Source: RGIG9115 sp045128915 (GTDB lineage: Bacteria > Bacillota > Clostridia > UBA1381). Taken from it: DNA of 64,000 nucleotides. Location of the stretch: NCBI GenBank assembly GCA_045128915.1, contig JBGVIT010000009.1, positions 1 to 64,000 on the forward strand, written 5' to 3'. Each line of letters starts with the position of its first letter. Within the stretch, counting starts at the first letter, position 1. The notes beneath the pieces were generated by a model. It searched no databases and had not been told where the DNA came from. It saw only the letters and a list, made by a program, of their open reading frames with translations. The translations under genes and the position numbers were made by a program. Below are positions 25,776 to 35,944 of the stretch, piece after piece.

Positions 25776-26876
25776 TTACTGAGGAACAACAGGTGTTGTA
25801 TAAGGTATTAATGTAGTCAAGCTGTTCCATAAAAACGCCTTAGCTGTATGTCCTTCGTCCACATCACATGTGAGGCTTATTTCAGCAGGAGCAGCGTCAA
25901 GTGCTTTGTTTCTAAGAACTGTACCTTCTGCAGTGTTTGCCCAGTTTACACCTGTAAGTTTACCTGTTGCATCATATGTTGCAACTATAAGAACAGGCAA
26001 TGTTTCAACAGCAGTAGATTCGTTCTTTACTGCAACTGTAGCTGTATGTTTACCGCCAGCTGTTGTCAAAACAGGAGTTGATATAATATACTGCTCTCTT
26101 GTTGTATACCAGTTATCTACATATACCTTAGGTCTGTCTGTTCCGCTTAATACAAAACGAATATCTCTGAAGCCTGTAGTACCATTGGTAGTAGTTGCAA
26201 AGCCGTCACAATCAATAGTCAGTACAGATTCTGTTCCGCCTTTTTCTTTAATATCCAGCTTCCATGCTGTCTCAGGCACATTAACACTAAGACTGCAAGT
26301 ATACCATGTATCAAAATTAAGTTTTGTGTTACTGCTAAGCGTAGCTGTAGGATAACCTGATTCACTTGCAGTTACAACCACGTAACCACCGTTCGCTGTT
26401 TTATGTTGAAATTTAACAGCACCAATTTTTTCGGCGGATTCATCATGTAAGTACATCATGGTAGCCTTATTATTTGCACTACCGGTATCATCAAGTAGCA
26501 TATCAAAGGTAAGTGTACCTACTCCATAAATTGCCTGTACATATCCGTTAGCCTTATTTGCTGTGTCTTCAACAGCACTGCTGTCAGCACCACATGCAAT
26601 TCCATGGCCTCCGCCTGTTGCCTGTGTTCCAATATAATAACACTTATTGGAGCTACCTGACGGATCATCTACCACAGCGGCTGTATTTACAGTGTCAACC
26701 TTTGTATTGTTTGGAGAACCAGATTTAAAGGTGTTAATGGATGAATTACATGTAACAGGTGTTGATGATATAGGTGTTATTATATCATAACTTACTGCTG
26801 CACTACAGGGCAGTGCTGTCAAAGCCACTGCGGAAAAAGTCAGGAATGTCATAATTTTTTTAGAGATTTTTCTCAT
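25776..26876 (-). CDS. Secreted LamG/concanavalin-like protein
   Basis: 366 residues. A signal peptide (1-26, ALPCSAA) is followed by a large beta-sandwich (about 30-255), with FDMLLDD, FDTWYTCSLSV and RPKVYVDNWYTTRE strands typical of laminin-G/concanavalin-like lectin folds. A C-terminal domain (about 265-366) has the pattern HTATVAVKNESTAVETLPVLIVATYD...AKAFLWNS, which recurs in other secreted proteins of this window. There are no catalytic residues I can identify. It is probably a glycan-binding or scaffolding protein released to the surface. It sits 29 bases upstream of the GH39-like gene in the same operon. Confidence 0.65.
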   Translation of the reverse strand: MRKISKKIMTFLTFSAVALTALPCSAAVSYDIITPISSTPVTCNSSINTFKSGSPNNTKVDTVNTAAVVDDPSGSSNKCYYIGTQATGGGHGIACGADSSAVEDTANKANGYVQAIYGVGTLTFDMLLDDTGSANNKATMMYLHDESAEKIGAVKFQHKTANGGYVVVTASESGYPTATLSSNTKLNFDTWYTCSLSVNVPETAWKLDIKEKGGTESVLTIDCDGFATTTNGTTGFRDIRFVLSGTDRPKVYVDNWYTTREQYIISTPVLTTAGGKHTATVAVKNESTAVETLPVLIVATYDATGKLTGVNWANTAEGTVLRNKALDAAPAEISLTCDVDEGHTAKAFLWNSLTTLIPYTTPVVPQ

Positions 26877-26959
26877 TTTATTTTCCTCCTTATATGCTGA
26901 ATATTGTCAGCAAAACAAAATTAATATATTTTATCAGAGCTTACTCTGAACTGTTGTGT

Positions 26960-27904
26960 TTAGTTTTCTGAATAGGGCTCTTCTGTCGACTCTACAAGTT
27001 CCAATCGGTTATCCAAAGCCCCAATGAGCATTGCTTTTGCTGTGATGCCGGGTTTGAACTTAGTTTGAATCTGCGTCTGAATTTCACTCTCAAGAGGTGA
27101 AGCATCTGTCCGTTCCGACAACAGCAAACGATTAGCTGAAACACCAATCATCGAACCATTTATGTCGTATACACACAATATAAGAACAGGACTGTATACT
27201 TCGCCTTTTACATTGTGAAATACAGTTGCTTTTGCATCAATCGTATCATCACCAAAGGTCACTTCAGGAGAGGTTGATGCATAGGTTGTATCATAAGAAA
27301 TTTTTACGTTTTGCGGCTGTGTTGTTGCCCACTCGCCGGTGGATTCTCCTGTTTTATTTAACCACTTATTACCCCACCGCAAGTCGTGGCATAATACCAT
27401 TGAAATATCATTTGCGACAGAATTTTTAAAGGCTTGATTTTCTGCACTGCCTATAACAGTGTCTGAATTTGTAACACTCCATGAGTGAGTTTTGTTTATC
27501 ATATCAACTGCAATCCAAAAATGATATTCAGTTTGCGGCTGAAGAGTAATAGTTTCTCCACCTGATTTGAATGTCCATGCAGCGCCGGAAGCCGTTATTT
27601 CAGACGAATGCGCAATACCTTGTATATTGGTTCCTGCTGCGTTTTTACCCTGCCAGTTAAAATCCTGAGTGTATTTCGCACCGGAAGCAGGTGGCGGAAG
27701 CTGAGCATCGAACTCTACAATATACCTGCCGCCCCAGCCTGTGTCTTGAATTCGCATATCACTGTTGTGATATACAAAGCTCCCGTTTGAAACCGATATT
27801 TCTGTCGGTGACAAAAGAAAGTGGCTATCAGCAGCAGATACAACTGTTACAGACATCATCAAAACTATAACTGATAAGAATGTTGTAATTGTTTTCTTTA
27901 TCAT
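26960..27904 (-). CDS. Secreted beta-sandwich protein
   Basis: 314 residues. A signal peptide (1-24, VVSAADS) is followed by a domain (25-205) with YIVEFDAQLPPP and TEYHFWIAVDMINKTHSWSV strands, like a LamG-type lectin. The C-terminal domain (about 210-314) reads AKATVFHNVKGEVYSPVLILCVYDINGSM...AKAMLIG, the same recurring module as in the 366-residue neighbour. No enzyme motif is seen. It lies between the large SLH protein and the lectin-like gene, with 13 bases to the SLH gene. A role in holding a polysaccharide at the surface is inferred from context. Confidence 0.6.
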   Translation of the reverse strand: MIKKTITTFLSVIVLMMSVTVVSAADSHFLLSPTEISVSNGSFVYHNSDMRIQDTGWGGRYIVEFDAQLPPPASGAKYTQDFNWQGKNAAGTNIQGIAHSSEITASGAAWTFKSGGETITLQPQTEYHFWIAVDMINKTHSWSVTNSDTVIGSAENQAFKNSVANDISMVLCHDLRWGNKWLNKTGESTGEWATTQPQNVKISYDTTYASTSPEVTFGDDTIDAKATVFHNVKGEVYSPVLILCVYDINGSMIGVSANRLLLSERTDASPLESEIQTQIQTKFKPGITAKAMLIGALDNRLELVESTEEPYSEN

Positions 27905-27917
27905 GTTCTCACCTTCC

Positions 27918-30845
27918 TCATTCCAAAATCAGCAATCCCACAACTGCGGCATTTTGTATCAAAGCTAAAACTTCTGTACACTCACCCTGAGTTTCTTCAT
28001 AACAAACAATATTATCGATTGAGGAAGAAACCAAAGTTTGAGCTACTCTGTCGTACTTCCATACTCCTGCAGGCAGTGTGCCCAGTGAAAAACGGCGTGT
28101 GAGGCTTTCTTGTTCGGGTTCCAAATCACTAAAATCCAATCCGTTAAAAGCCGATGCATCTGAAGTCACACCTGTCATAACACCATCGTGAATAGAAATA
28201 ACATCAAGATGTGCCAAGCCCCATGCTACATTAACCATTGGAGTTTTAGCAGCTGTAGCACTATTATCCGCCATTTCACGTCCGTTATTACGAACCACAA
28301 ATGTATCTATTCCTGTATAAAGCGGGCGCGGAGTTCCTGCTGTAAGTGTATTGCAATCAAACACTACCTCTGCGTCGACAATTTTGTTTTCTAAAACAAA
28401 GTATCTTATCACTTCGCCTACATTAAACGGTCCTAAATCGTCCCACTTAATGGTGTAGGTGTATGATTTGGCATCTTTTAGTTTTGTAAGAGTAATACTT
28501 GTTACTACTTCTTGATTTTCATCAAGAACCAATTGACTGTCTGTAATTATACCTGTATCCATCATACTTGGGAATACCGAAGGCATAATAACATATCCCT
28601 TGGAGTTTTTGTTATCAGGGTCATACTTTGGAGCATACCTTACTATCATTGCCTCAGCAACAGGAGAATCTCCCTTAGTGGTATACATTTCTACATCGTA
28701 ATATCTTGTGTTAGTGAAGTAAGACATAGTAAGTATTCTATAATCGTCATCTACATGGGGTCCTACAGGGATTCCGAAAACCTTGGTGTTATCATTAATC
28801 AACAAGCCCCCGTCAAACTGCTTGCTGCTGAGCATATAACGATACTTTCCTGCAAACAAGCCTGAGTTTGCATTTTCCATACTCTTTGGAGGCTCGATTT
28901 TTCTCAGGCTGTCGCGGGATTCTCTTGTTTCATATGTATCGAGCTTTACAAGGTTACCATCCATATCCAGTTTAAACCTGATCATGCAGGGCTCAAATTC
29001 AGTGCCTGAATAAAAAGATTCTACAATAGCATTAAATCCTGAATTCTTGACAGTTGCACCGTCTGCTGTAATTCGTTTTTCAGCGGAGCAGGTTATGATA
29101 TGGCCTGATTCATCAAATATTTTTGCAAACAGCATATCATTATCATCAGTTGCTACCCATGCCTTTAATAGATATCCGTAGCGTTCTTCATACATGTCAT
29201 AGGACCTGAAGCATGCAACATTTCCGTAAATATCTATGTAGTACCAGCCGAATACTCCTGCTTTAACTCCAGTAGTATCGGCATCATGAGTAAGTTTGTG
29301 CGGCACTCCTTTAATCACTATGGTTGTACCATTCTGATTTTGTATCGACTCAATAACACCATTGCTGCGGTCTGAGCTTACCTTAATATCCAAAAGCTCC
29401 CCGTCAAGGCTCTTAGCCACACTCAAAACATTGTATGTGACTATATCTGAACACTCAACAGTATCACCATATTTGTTACTAATCCAGACTGTTGTTCCTA
29501 TATCATCAATATCAAAAGATATGTTCTTTGACGGACTATCAACATCTGTAAACATATATGTTCCATCATCTTCGTGAATTGCTTTTACTACACAGTTAAA
29601 CTGTGATGTCACTGCGACAAGGTCATAATCTCTGTCTGCAGTTTTAATAAGTTTTAGTCCGCCTATCTTTGGATTAATCAGCTCTTTGGTAAACTCACCC
29701 TTCTTTAATGCCTTACCGTTATAAACGATATTGGCATTAGTTAAAAAGTTTTGATTTCTCACCCTCCCGTTTTCTGTCTCATACTGCACATTGCCCATAG
29801 TTGCAGATATGAGTTTTTCTGCAGGGATATAAAGTATACTGCGTTCGTCTGTAATATCACTGATATGCAAAAGAACATTGTGTTCGTCATAATATGCCTC
29901 TACTTCATGTCCCAGAAGCTCTTTAGCATCAACATTTCCTTTTTCATACACTGTGCTGCCAATCCTTATAAGATTATCTGAAATGGTAGATACTGATGAA
30001 TAGGTAGTTAATCCGTTATCAGTTACTCTGCCTTCAGACATATAGATTTTCCGGTAGTAATTGAGTAATGTTGTGCCATTTTTTTCAAGCACCAATGCAG
30101 AACCAAGCCCGTCTGAGGTGGTTCCCTTAACAAGAATCATCTCCAGGTTCATCGCATTATGTATTAGCTTTGCGGCAATATCGAAGGTTAGCGACTGTTT
30201 ACCATTTGCGGTAACACCTTTATATATACCTTCCTGCTTTGCCTTTACTATATCAACCGTTACGTAAGGTGAAAATTTGTCATGTCCCAGAGCTCTAAGC
30301 AGAATAATGCCCGCTTCTTCTGCTGTTACAGGCTCATCAGGTCTGAAATTAGTACCGTCGCCCTGCACCAGTTTTATTCCTGCTGCATAGGCTATTGCAT
30401 TCATGTATTCATGACCTTCAGGTACATCACCGAAGTTTACTGTTGCTGCTATGGTCTCTCCCGAGTAACCACACAACGCAGCAACACTTGCAACAAATTC
30501 CGCTCTTGTAACGGTTTGAGTATAGTCCTCTGTTTCCATTATACCTAAAGCCTTCAGTACCGACGCTTCTTTTTCGTACTTGATTTCAGGTATAATCTCC
30601 GGTTCTTCTGCCGGAAGCTCCGGCACATCTGTAATCTCAGCATCACCGGCTACATCTATCGGTATGTCAATTATATCTGTATCTACAACTGTCGAATCAT
30701 CTGACACAGGTTCTTCATACAACACATCTTCCATGAGATTTTCGTCTGCTTCTGATTCATCAACAAATTCTTCTGCATATATACAGGGAGATATACAAAA
30801 ACACATAAGAACAAGAGATAATATAATGCTTAATATCTTTTTCAT
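27918..30845 (-). CDS. Large SLH protein with N-terminal SLH domains (SLH-N, copy 1)
   Basis: 975 residues. A signal peptide (1-24) and a strongly acidic spacer (25-90) are followed by three SLH domains (about 90-245: EAS..KALGIME, VTRAEFVASVAAL, DVPEGHEYMNAIAYAAG, NFRPDEPVTAEEAGIILLRALG). About 700 residues of beta-rich sequence without a family I recognise come next, containing VFGWYYIDIYGNVACF and YGYLLKAWVATDDNDMLFAKIFDESG. The 940-residue protein at 46867-49683 has the same order and a matching GYLVEI...LLLKMFD segment. It is wall-bound and is encoded just downstream of the SLH-C partner in both clusters. Function unknown; a surface glycan-handling scaffold is inferred. Confidence 0.75.
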   Translation of the reverse strand: MKKILSIILSLVLMCFCISPCIYAEEFVDESEADENLMEDVLYEEPVSDDSTVVDTDIIDIPIDVAGDAEITDVPELPAEEPEIIPEIKYEKEASVLKALGIMETEDYTQTVTRAEFVASVAALCGYSGETIAATVNFGDVPEGHEYMNAIAYAAGIKLVQGDGTNFRPDEPVTAEEAGIILLRALGHDKFSPYVTVDIVKAKQEGIYKGVTANGKQSLTFDIAAKLIHNAMNLEMILVKGTTSDGLGSALVLEKNGTTLLNYYRKIYMSEGRVTDNGLTTYSSVSTISDNLIRIGSTVYEKGNVDAKELLGHEVEAYYDEHNVLLHISDITDERSILYIPAEKLISATMGNVQYETENGRVRNQNFLTNANIVYNGKALKKGEFTKELINPKIGGLKLIKTADRDYDLVAVTSQFNCVVKAIHEDDGTYMFTDVDSPSKNISFDIDDIGTTVWISNKYGDTVECSDIVTYNVLSVAKSLDGELLDIKVSSDRSNGVIESIQNQNGTTIVIKGVPHKLTHDADTTGVKAGVFGWYYIDIYGNVACFRSYDMYEERYGYLLKAWVATDDNDMLFAKIFDESGHIITCSAEKRITADGATVKNSGFNAIVESFYSGTEFEPCMIRFKLDMDGNLVKLDTYETRESRDSLRKIEPPKSMENANSGLFAGKYRYMLSSKQFDGGLLINDNTKVFGIPVGPHVDDDYRILTMSYFTNTRYYDVEMYTTKGDSPVAEAMIVRYAPKYDPDNKNSKGYVIMPSVFPSMMDTGIITDSQLVLDENQEVVTSITLTKLKDAKSYTYTIKWDDLGPFNVGEVIRYFVLENKIVDAEVVFDCNTLTAGTPRPLYTGIDTFVVRNNGREMADNSATAAKTPMVNVAWGLAHLDVISIHDGVMTGVTSDASAFNGLDFSDLEPEQESLTRRFSLGTLPAGVWKYDRVAQTLVSSSIDNIVCYEETQGECTEVLALIQNAAVVGLLILE

Positions 30846-30862
30846 TGTCGAACACCTCCTGT

Positions 30863-32614
30863 TTATGCTTCAATATGCATCAGCAAGCCATAGAATAACT
30901 TTGCTGCCTGAGCTCTTGTAAGATTACCTTTCGGCATAAAGCTTCCATCGCCCATGCCGGCTATTATACCGCTGTTACTCAAAATTCCTACTGCTTCCTT
31001 TGCATAGTCCGAAATATCGTCATTATCTGAAAATTCAGGCTCAGCAGCTTCGCCAAAGCTTTCACTGCCGAAGGCTCTGAGAAGGATAACTGCCGCATCC
31101 TCACGGGTTACGTTTTTGCCTATTCCGAAGGTATTGTCTTCATAGCCCGTAACAACACCCTTCGAAGCCGCACCCGATATGGCTCTGTAGTACCATGCTT
31201 CCTTGTCTGCATCAGCAAAATCGCTGTCTGCTGCTTCCTTTGAATACCCAAAGAAATTGTCAAGCATTTTAACCAGCTCTTCCCTCGCCATATATCGGTT
31301 CGGTTCAAATCTGCCGTCACCCACGCCGGAAAGAATTTGTTTTTCGGCAAGATACTCTATAGCTTCTATTGCCCACTCAACATTCTCAATATCACTAAAC
31401 ACAGGCTCTGCCGGTGCCTGAGGCTCCGCAGGCTCTGTCGGTTCAGGAGTAACGATCGGGGTAGGAAGCGGAGTTACTGCAGGGATTCCCACAGACCAGC
31501 TACCACCATCGCCGCCGCCCGGTCTTGAAGGTCTCGGTGTATAAACAGGCGTATTCTCAGCGGAATACTGCGCCGACACAAGCGTGTCAAACAAACTGAT
31601 TATTTCAGCTGAAGTATTAAGATTTTGTCCCTGAGTATGAAGTGCGTTTACAACTCCATCTTTGTTATTAAGAGTTCCGAATGTTGCAAGAGAAGCACTG
31701 TTAAATCCGAAGATGTTGTTTTCCTCTTCGATTAAGTTATATGCATCCTTCCAGTAATCTGTGGATTTAATGTAAACTATACAAAGGTTATCCTTAATAA
31801 GCTGAACAAAGCTATCGAGGCTGTTGCAATACACATTATCAAGTACGTTAGTATACAACACTGTTTTCTGTGTATCAGAAAACTCATCAACCGCAAAATC
31901 AATCAACTCGTGGCTAAAGTTTGCATTATCCTCAGCATTCTTTTCATCCACCATTAATGAAACCGCTGAAAGGTTTGTTCTATTTTCATTAACAAACGCC
32001 CACAGAACATTTTTGTCCCATTGCTGCGGAAAATTTGTTGCGTTGTAATCCTCAGCAAAGGATTTGAGATCTGCACACACGGCATCTTTATCAGTAATAC
32101 CAGCATACTCGGTCAAATCTACACCCAGAGAAAAAGCCTCTGTTTCCACAAAGCTTTTGAACCTTTCCGTTGCACCGTCAGAAGTATCATCCTTCAAAGC
32201 TTTAAGTTCGTCCCACAGTGTATTTTCAAAATCAATGTTAGTTTCGTAGGTGCTATCAAGAGCTTTACTGTCTATCAACACCACATAGCTGCCGCTTTCA
32301 CCTATCATCTTAAAGCTAAAGTTAAAGCTGCCGTCCGCTTCTATAGGCTTTCGGGAGAGATAACCCAAAACAGTACTAATATCCATTGGGTCAGCATTCT
32401 CAAAAGCATCTTTTGTTACATCCTTTTTGAGAACTGTTAGAATAACGCTCTCATTCTGATGGCTCGTGGAAATGCTGCCGCTTACTGTAACAACTCTGTT
32501 TGCATCATCGCATTCACTGATTGTAATATTTGCGGGATTTTCTGCAAAAGCTGTACCTATACTAACCACCATAATTACGACAGCGAAAAATATAACTTCT
32601 TTTAAGCGTTTCAT
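30863..32614 (-). CDS. SLH protein with C-terminal SLH domains (SLH-C, copy 1)
   Basis: 583 residues. A signal peptide (1-24) precedes a beta-sandwich domain (25-125, ITISECDDANRVVTVSGSIS...VILTVLKKD), an all-helical region (130-345), a Pro/Gly linker (350-400) and three SLH domains (about 405-583, ending in the NLTRAQAAKLFYGLL box). The 432-residue protein at 49697-50977 has exactly this order in shorter form. It stands between the permeases and the SLH-N gene. Its wall location is clear; its ligand is unknown. Confidence 0.78.
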   Translation of the reverse strand: MKRLKEVIFFAVVIMVVSIGTAFAENPANITISECDDANRVVTVSGSISTSHQNESVILTVLKKDVTKDAFENADPMDISTVLGYLSRKPIEADGSFNFSFKMIGESGSYVVLIDSKALDSTYETNIDFENTLWDELKALKDDTSDGATERFKSFVETEAFSLGVDLTEYAGITDKDAVCADLKSFAEDYNATNFPQQWDKNVLWAFVNENRTNLSAVSLMVDEKNAEDNANFSHELIDFAVDEFSDTQKTVLYTNVLDNVYCNSLDSFVQLIKDNLCIVYIKSTDYWKDAYNLIEEENNIFGFNSASLATFGTLNNKDGVVNALHTQGQNLNTSAEIISLFDTLVSAQYSAENTPVYTPRPSRPGGGDGGSWSVGIPAVTPLPTPIVTPEPTEPAEPQAPAEPVFSDIENVEWAIEAIEYLAEKQILSGVGDGRFEPNRYMAREELVKMLDNFFGYSKEAADSDFADADKEAWYYRAISGAASKGVVTGYEDNTFGIGKNVTREDAAVILLRAFGSESFGEAAEPEFSDNDDISDYAKEAVGILSNSGIIAGMGDGSFMPKGNLTRAQAAKLFYGLLMHIEA

Positions 32615-32631
32615 AATTCATCTCCTTTTCA

Positions 32632-33483
32632 TCATCCCTTTACCGCACCGGCTGCTATACCTGCTATAAAGAATTTATTTGCAAAAGCATATGCTATAAG
32701 CACCGGAACAAGTGCAATTGCGGAGCCTGCAAGCATCAGGTTCCAGTTTGTTGCCGCACCGTCGGAATTTTTAAGTGCCATTATACCAACTATTAAGGTT
32801 TGCTGGTCAGGCTTTGTCATTGTGAATATGGACGGCATAAGATAGTCGTTCCATGATGACTGAAATGATAAAAGTGCAACCGTTGCAACAATCGGCTTGA
32901 TTATCGGAAGTACAATTTTGAAGAATACTCCAATAAAGCTACAGCCGTCTATTATCGCTGCTTCGTCAATCTCAGGCGATATAGTTTTTATATAACTTCT
33001 CACCAGATAAATATTTACTATGGGTATCGCAAAGCATTTTACCACCATTAATCCATATAGTGATTGATTAAGCTTTATCACTTTAAGAATTTCAAAAAGC
33101 GGATAAACCGTTATACTTCCCAATTGTATAAACATAAGAGATGAGAACACGGCAAATATCGCTTTTTTTCCCTTAAAATCGCCTCTGGCAAATACATATG
33201 CTGCAGTAGTTGAAATAAACACATTAAAGAACATACAAAACAGAGTATACAACAGGCTGTTACCCGTCATTTTAGCTATGTTGAGCACATCTGAATTCCA
33301 TGCAGTTATATAGTTATCAAAGGTTAGATTTGTAGGAAACATGCTTCCAGGATTTGTCATAATTTCCATATTTGATTTAAATGATGCAAGAACTGTATAT
33401 ACCAGAGGGATTAAAGTTATAACAGCCACAATGCTCAAAATCAGATATGTAACGGAGTCCAATATAATTTTTTGTTTTTTCAT
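32632..33483 (-). CDS. ABC sugar permease (MalG/AraQ type)
   Basis: 283 residues from ATG 33483, 8 bases after AGGTGG; a GTG 12 bases earlier is less likely. Six membrane segments are expected. The cytoplasmic EAA loop reads EIDEAAIIDGCSFIGVFFKIVLPIIKP, where the transporter ATPase docks. The C terminus ends in FFIAGIAAGAVKG, the typical end of this family. It is the second permease of a carbohydrate importer whose lipoprotein and first permease are encoded upstream. No ATPase gene is nearby, so a shared MsmX/UgpC-like ATPase is presumed. Confidence 0.92.
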   Translation of the reverse strand: MKKQKIILDSVTYLILSIVAVITLIPLVYTVLASFKSNMEIMTNPGSMFPTNLTFDNYITAWNSDVLNIAKMTGNSLLYTLFCMFFNVFISTTAAYVFARGDFKGKKAIFAVFSSLMFIQLGSITVYPLFEILKVIKLNQSLYGLMVVKCFAIPIVNIYLVRSYIKTISPEIDEAAIIDGCSFIGVFFKIVLPIIKPIVATVALLSFQSSWNDYLMPSIFTMTKPDQQTLIVGIMALKNSDGAATNWNLMLAGSAIALVPVLIAYAFANKFFIAGIAAGAVKG

Positions 33484-33496
33484 ATTCAGCACCACC

Positions 33497-34432
33497 TCAA
33501 TAAATATTGGACAGCTTTTTACTAAGCTTGTTATAGCCTAAGGCAATAGCGCCCATTATAATAGCAGTAATAACTGCAAGGCAACAGCCATAACCTATAT
33601 TCGCACCAACACTGCCAAATCCAGGAACGAACTTGCCTACAAGATAGGACATAACAGTATATGTATCTCCACCCGGTCCACCGTTTGTAGTTGCTATAAT
33701 ATAGTCATTAGTATAGAGTGTTCCGTTTATGGAAAGGAGCAAAATTGTCTGAAGTACAGGTCCCATCATAGGAACTGTAATTTTTCTGAATTTTGTCCAA
33801 GCTGTCGCACCATCGATTGATGCTGCTTCGTAAAGCTCTTCTGGAATATTATTAAGAGCTGCCATAAAATACAATACATTTATACCAAAGCTCTGCCATG
33901 TACTTCCGGCAACAAGCACGGTCATAGCTTTCCATTTTGTAGAAAACCACTCCACATTTTCGGACAAGATACCAAGCTTTGTAAACCAGTTATTAATAAG
34001 CCCGAAATAATCAAACATATTTGTAAAAATAAGACCTATAATAGCTATACTGATTATATGAGGCATAAAGAATACTGAACGAAAAAATCCTGCACCCTTA
34101 ATCTTTCTGTGGAGCAAAATAGCAAGCAGAAGTGCCAGAGGCAGTTCTATCGGCATTTTACACACCGCAAATTGCAGTGTTGTAATCCATGTTTTCCAGT
34201 ATGTTACATCTCTGAATGCAGAAATGAAATTGTTCAAACCTACAAAATGAGTTGATGATACTGCACCGTCATAATAATAGAACGCATATCTTATTGCCCA
34301 ACAAAGGGGATACAAGGTAAACACAAAAAAACCAATGAGGGGCAAAGCAAGAAGCAGGTATGCCTGCTTCTCAAATGCCTTTTTATATGGAGCTCTTGAA
34401 AGTGTATGTTTAGATGTCATGCTCAGTTTCAA
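33497..34432 (-). CDS. ABC sugar permease (MalF/UgpA type)
   Basis: About 311 residues. Family marks are AYLLLALPLIGFFVFTLYPL at the first membrane segment, HFVGLNNFISAF, and the EAA loop EELYEAASIDGATAWTKFRKITVPMM. The start is uncertain. The TTG at 34432 lies 9 bases after AAAGGA, which spans the stop of the binding-protein gene. ATG 34420 is an alternative, and an in-frame GTG at 34462 would overlap the upstream gene. It forms a heterodimer with the permease encoded next. Confidence 0.9.
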   Translation of the reverse strand: MKLSMTSKHTLSRAPYKKAFEKQAYLLLALPLIGFFVFTLYPLCWAIRYAFYYYDGAVSSTHFVGLNNFISAFRDVTYWKTWITTLQFAVCKMPIELPLALLLAILLHRKIKGAGFFRSVFFMPHIISIAIIGLIFTNMFDYFGLINNWFTKLGILSENVEWFSTKWKAMTVLVAGSTWQSFGINVLYFMAALNNIPEELYEAASIDGATAWTKFRKITVPMMGPVLQTILLLSINGTLYTNDYIIATTNGGPGGDTYTVMSYLVGKFVPGFGSVGANIGYGCCLAVITAIIMGAIALGYNKLSKKLSNIY

Positions 34433-34437
34433 TGTTT

Positions 34438-35823
34438 TCAATCCTTTCTTGTGACATCCCAATCAGCTTTAATGTAAACATCGTCATTAAAGCCCGGATG
34501 ATTATCTTTATATCTTGCAACTGCATCAGCAGATGCTTTGTTCATATAATCAATAGCTTTATCTATATCCCACTTTTCTGTCCAGATATAATCGGGAACA
34601 ACTCTTCCGTGCTGAATATCTTCGCCGTAATCTCTCGGCATTTCTGCAGGTGAATGAACACTGATTTCCAAAAGGTTACCATAGCCTATCCACTGTTCGG
34701 GAGCTTCAATTTCTTCAGGCTTTATGTCCTTTATTGTTTCGTAAGTTACGGGAATCATATAACCGCTCTTATACATATCCTGCATAACCTCGTCACTTAT
34801 GAACCACTTATAAACCTCAAGGATTTTTTCTGCGCCTTTTTCTTCAACAGATTTTGCATTAATGCACGCAAACTGATTTACCTGTGCATCCTGCATATAT
34901 TTTTCATTTTCATTTACAAACGGAAGCGGTGCTACTCCCCAATCACACTTTGCCGGGAACTGGTCTGTAAGAACTGCAACGTCATATGACAAAGAGAACT
35001 TCATACCAATATTACCTTCTGCAAAACGCGCACGGGCCGGGTCATTATCAAGTGAATCTGCACCCGGGAGATAACTACCATCCGCTTTAATCTGGTAATA
35101 CATCTCGGCTAACGGCTTGAGGCATGAATAATCATATGTACCTGTTTTGGGATCATAGCCTCTTGAGCCTGTACTGTTCATCAATGCGCCGAACCATTCA
35201 TTAGCCCAGCCTCCCCACTTTGCGGGGATAACTATGCCATACTCGTTCTTATCTTTATTTGTAAGCTTCTTTGCATACTCTACAACCTCAGCATATGTAG
35301 TAGGCGGTGTTGGCTCGCCATTTTCGTCAACAATGCCTGCCGCCTTAAACATATCCTTGTTATAGATGAGTGCTCTTGTATTTACATTATAAGGTACTCT
35401 GTAGGTCTTGTCGTCAAAGCCGTTGGGGGCGATGTAATCCTTATACTTATCAATAATCTCCTGACCGCCGTCGATATCGTCAAGAGCAACAATCTGTCCA
35501 AGCTCTGCAGCCTTTTGTACTCCCACTGCATTTAGCTCCATAACAATATCGGGAGCTGTTTCGTTTGCAAGAGCAAGCTCCATCTGCTTATTAAGGTCTG
35601 TCTTACATTCATATTCAATCTTTATGCCCTTTTTCTTACCTGTTGTTTCGTTATACTCAAGAACCTTTTTCTCAAAATACTTTTTGGTATGAGTATTCGG
35701 ATGCCAGATGCTGATGGTTGTAACCTCTGTATTTTCTGCAGTTTCGTTGCCGCCGCAGCCTGCAAGCATGCCTGCCACTGCCACCAATGAAAGCACTGAC
35801 GCAATAAGTTTTGTTTTCTTCAT
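34438..35823 (-). CDS. ABC sugar-binding lipoprotein
   Basis: 461 residues from ATG 35823, 7 bases after GGAGG. A lipoprotein signal (MKKTKLIASVLSLVAVAG then MLAGCGGN) gives a diacylglycerol-modified Cys. The mature part has the family-1 solute-binding pattern: TTISIWHPNTH, ETAPDIVMELNAVGV, GKIVALDD-like QIVALDDI and a C-terminal DYIWTEKWDIDKAIDYMNKASAD. It captures an oligosaccharide outside the membrane for the two permeases. It is the first gene of the eight-gene leftward operon and is divergent from the histidine kinase. Confidence 0.9.
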   Translation of the reverse strand: MKKTKLIASVLSLVAVAGMLAGCGGNETAENTEVTTISIWHPNTHTKKYFEKKVLEYNETTGKKKGIKIEYECKTDLNKQMELALANETAPDIVMELNAVGVQKAAELGQIVALDDIDGGQEIIDKYKDYIAPNGFDDKTYRVPYNVNTRALIYNKDMFKAAGIVDENGEPTPPTTYAEVVEYAKKLTNKDKNEYGIVIPAKWGGWANEWFGALMNSTGSRGYDPKTGTYDYSCLKPLAEMYYQIKADGSYLPGADSLDNDPARARFAEGNIGMKFSLSYDVAVLTDQFPAKCDWGVAPLPFVNENEKYMQDAQVNQFACINAKSVEEKGAEKILEVYKWFISDEVMQDMYKSGYMIPVTYETIKDIKPEEIEAPEQWIGYGNLLEISVHSPAEMPRDYGEDIQHGRVVPDYIWTEKWDIDKAIDYMNKASADAVARYKDNHPGFNDDVYIKADWDVTRKD

Positions 35824-35871
35824 TTTATTTACCTCCGTTTTATGTGACAACGCACTTATTTTATTGTATAC

Positions 35872-35877
35872 ATTATA
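35872..35877 (-). promoter_or_regulatory. Putative -10 box of the ABC/SLH operon
   Basis: Read leftward, TATAAT lies 49 bases before ATG 35823. The -35 region at the right distance is poor, which would fit an activator-dependent promoter. The inverted repeat at 35922-35940 lies about 45 bases upstream of it. Confidence 0.45.
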
Positions 35878-35921
35878 ACTCTCAACCTCCCTTTAGCATA
35901 GTCGTATTTTCCTTAAACATG

Positions 35922-35940
35922 CGCTTATATTTTATAAGCA
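35922..35940. promoter_or_regulatory. Candidate operator, CGCTTA-N7-TAAGCA
   Basis: An inverted repeat in the divergent region, four bases before the -35 box of the histidine kinase promoter and upstream of the binding-protein promoter. The same half-sites with the same 7-base spacing (TGCTTA-N7-TAAGCA) occur at 37455-37473, just before the response-regulator promoter. A binding site for that regulator is inferred. Confidence 0.5.
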
Positions 35941-35944
35941 CATA

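Noticed and set aside
30580..30921. Long plus-strand frame opposite the SLH-N/SLH-C boundary
   Set aside because: Ser/Thr-rich mirror of the acidic spacer of the SLH-N gene, with no ribosome site. It is a shadow of composition.
34438..34462. 25-base overlap of permease and binding-protein genes
   Set aside because: Caused by an early in-frame GTG without a ribosome site. Starting at TTG 34432 or ATG 34420 removes the overlap.
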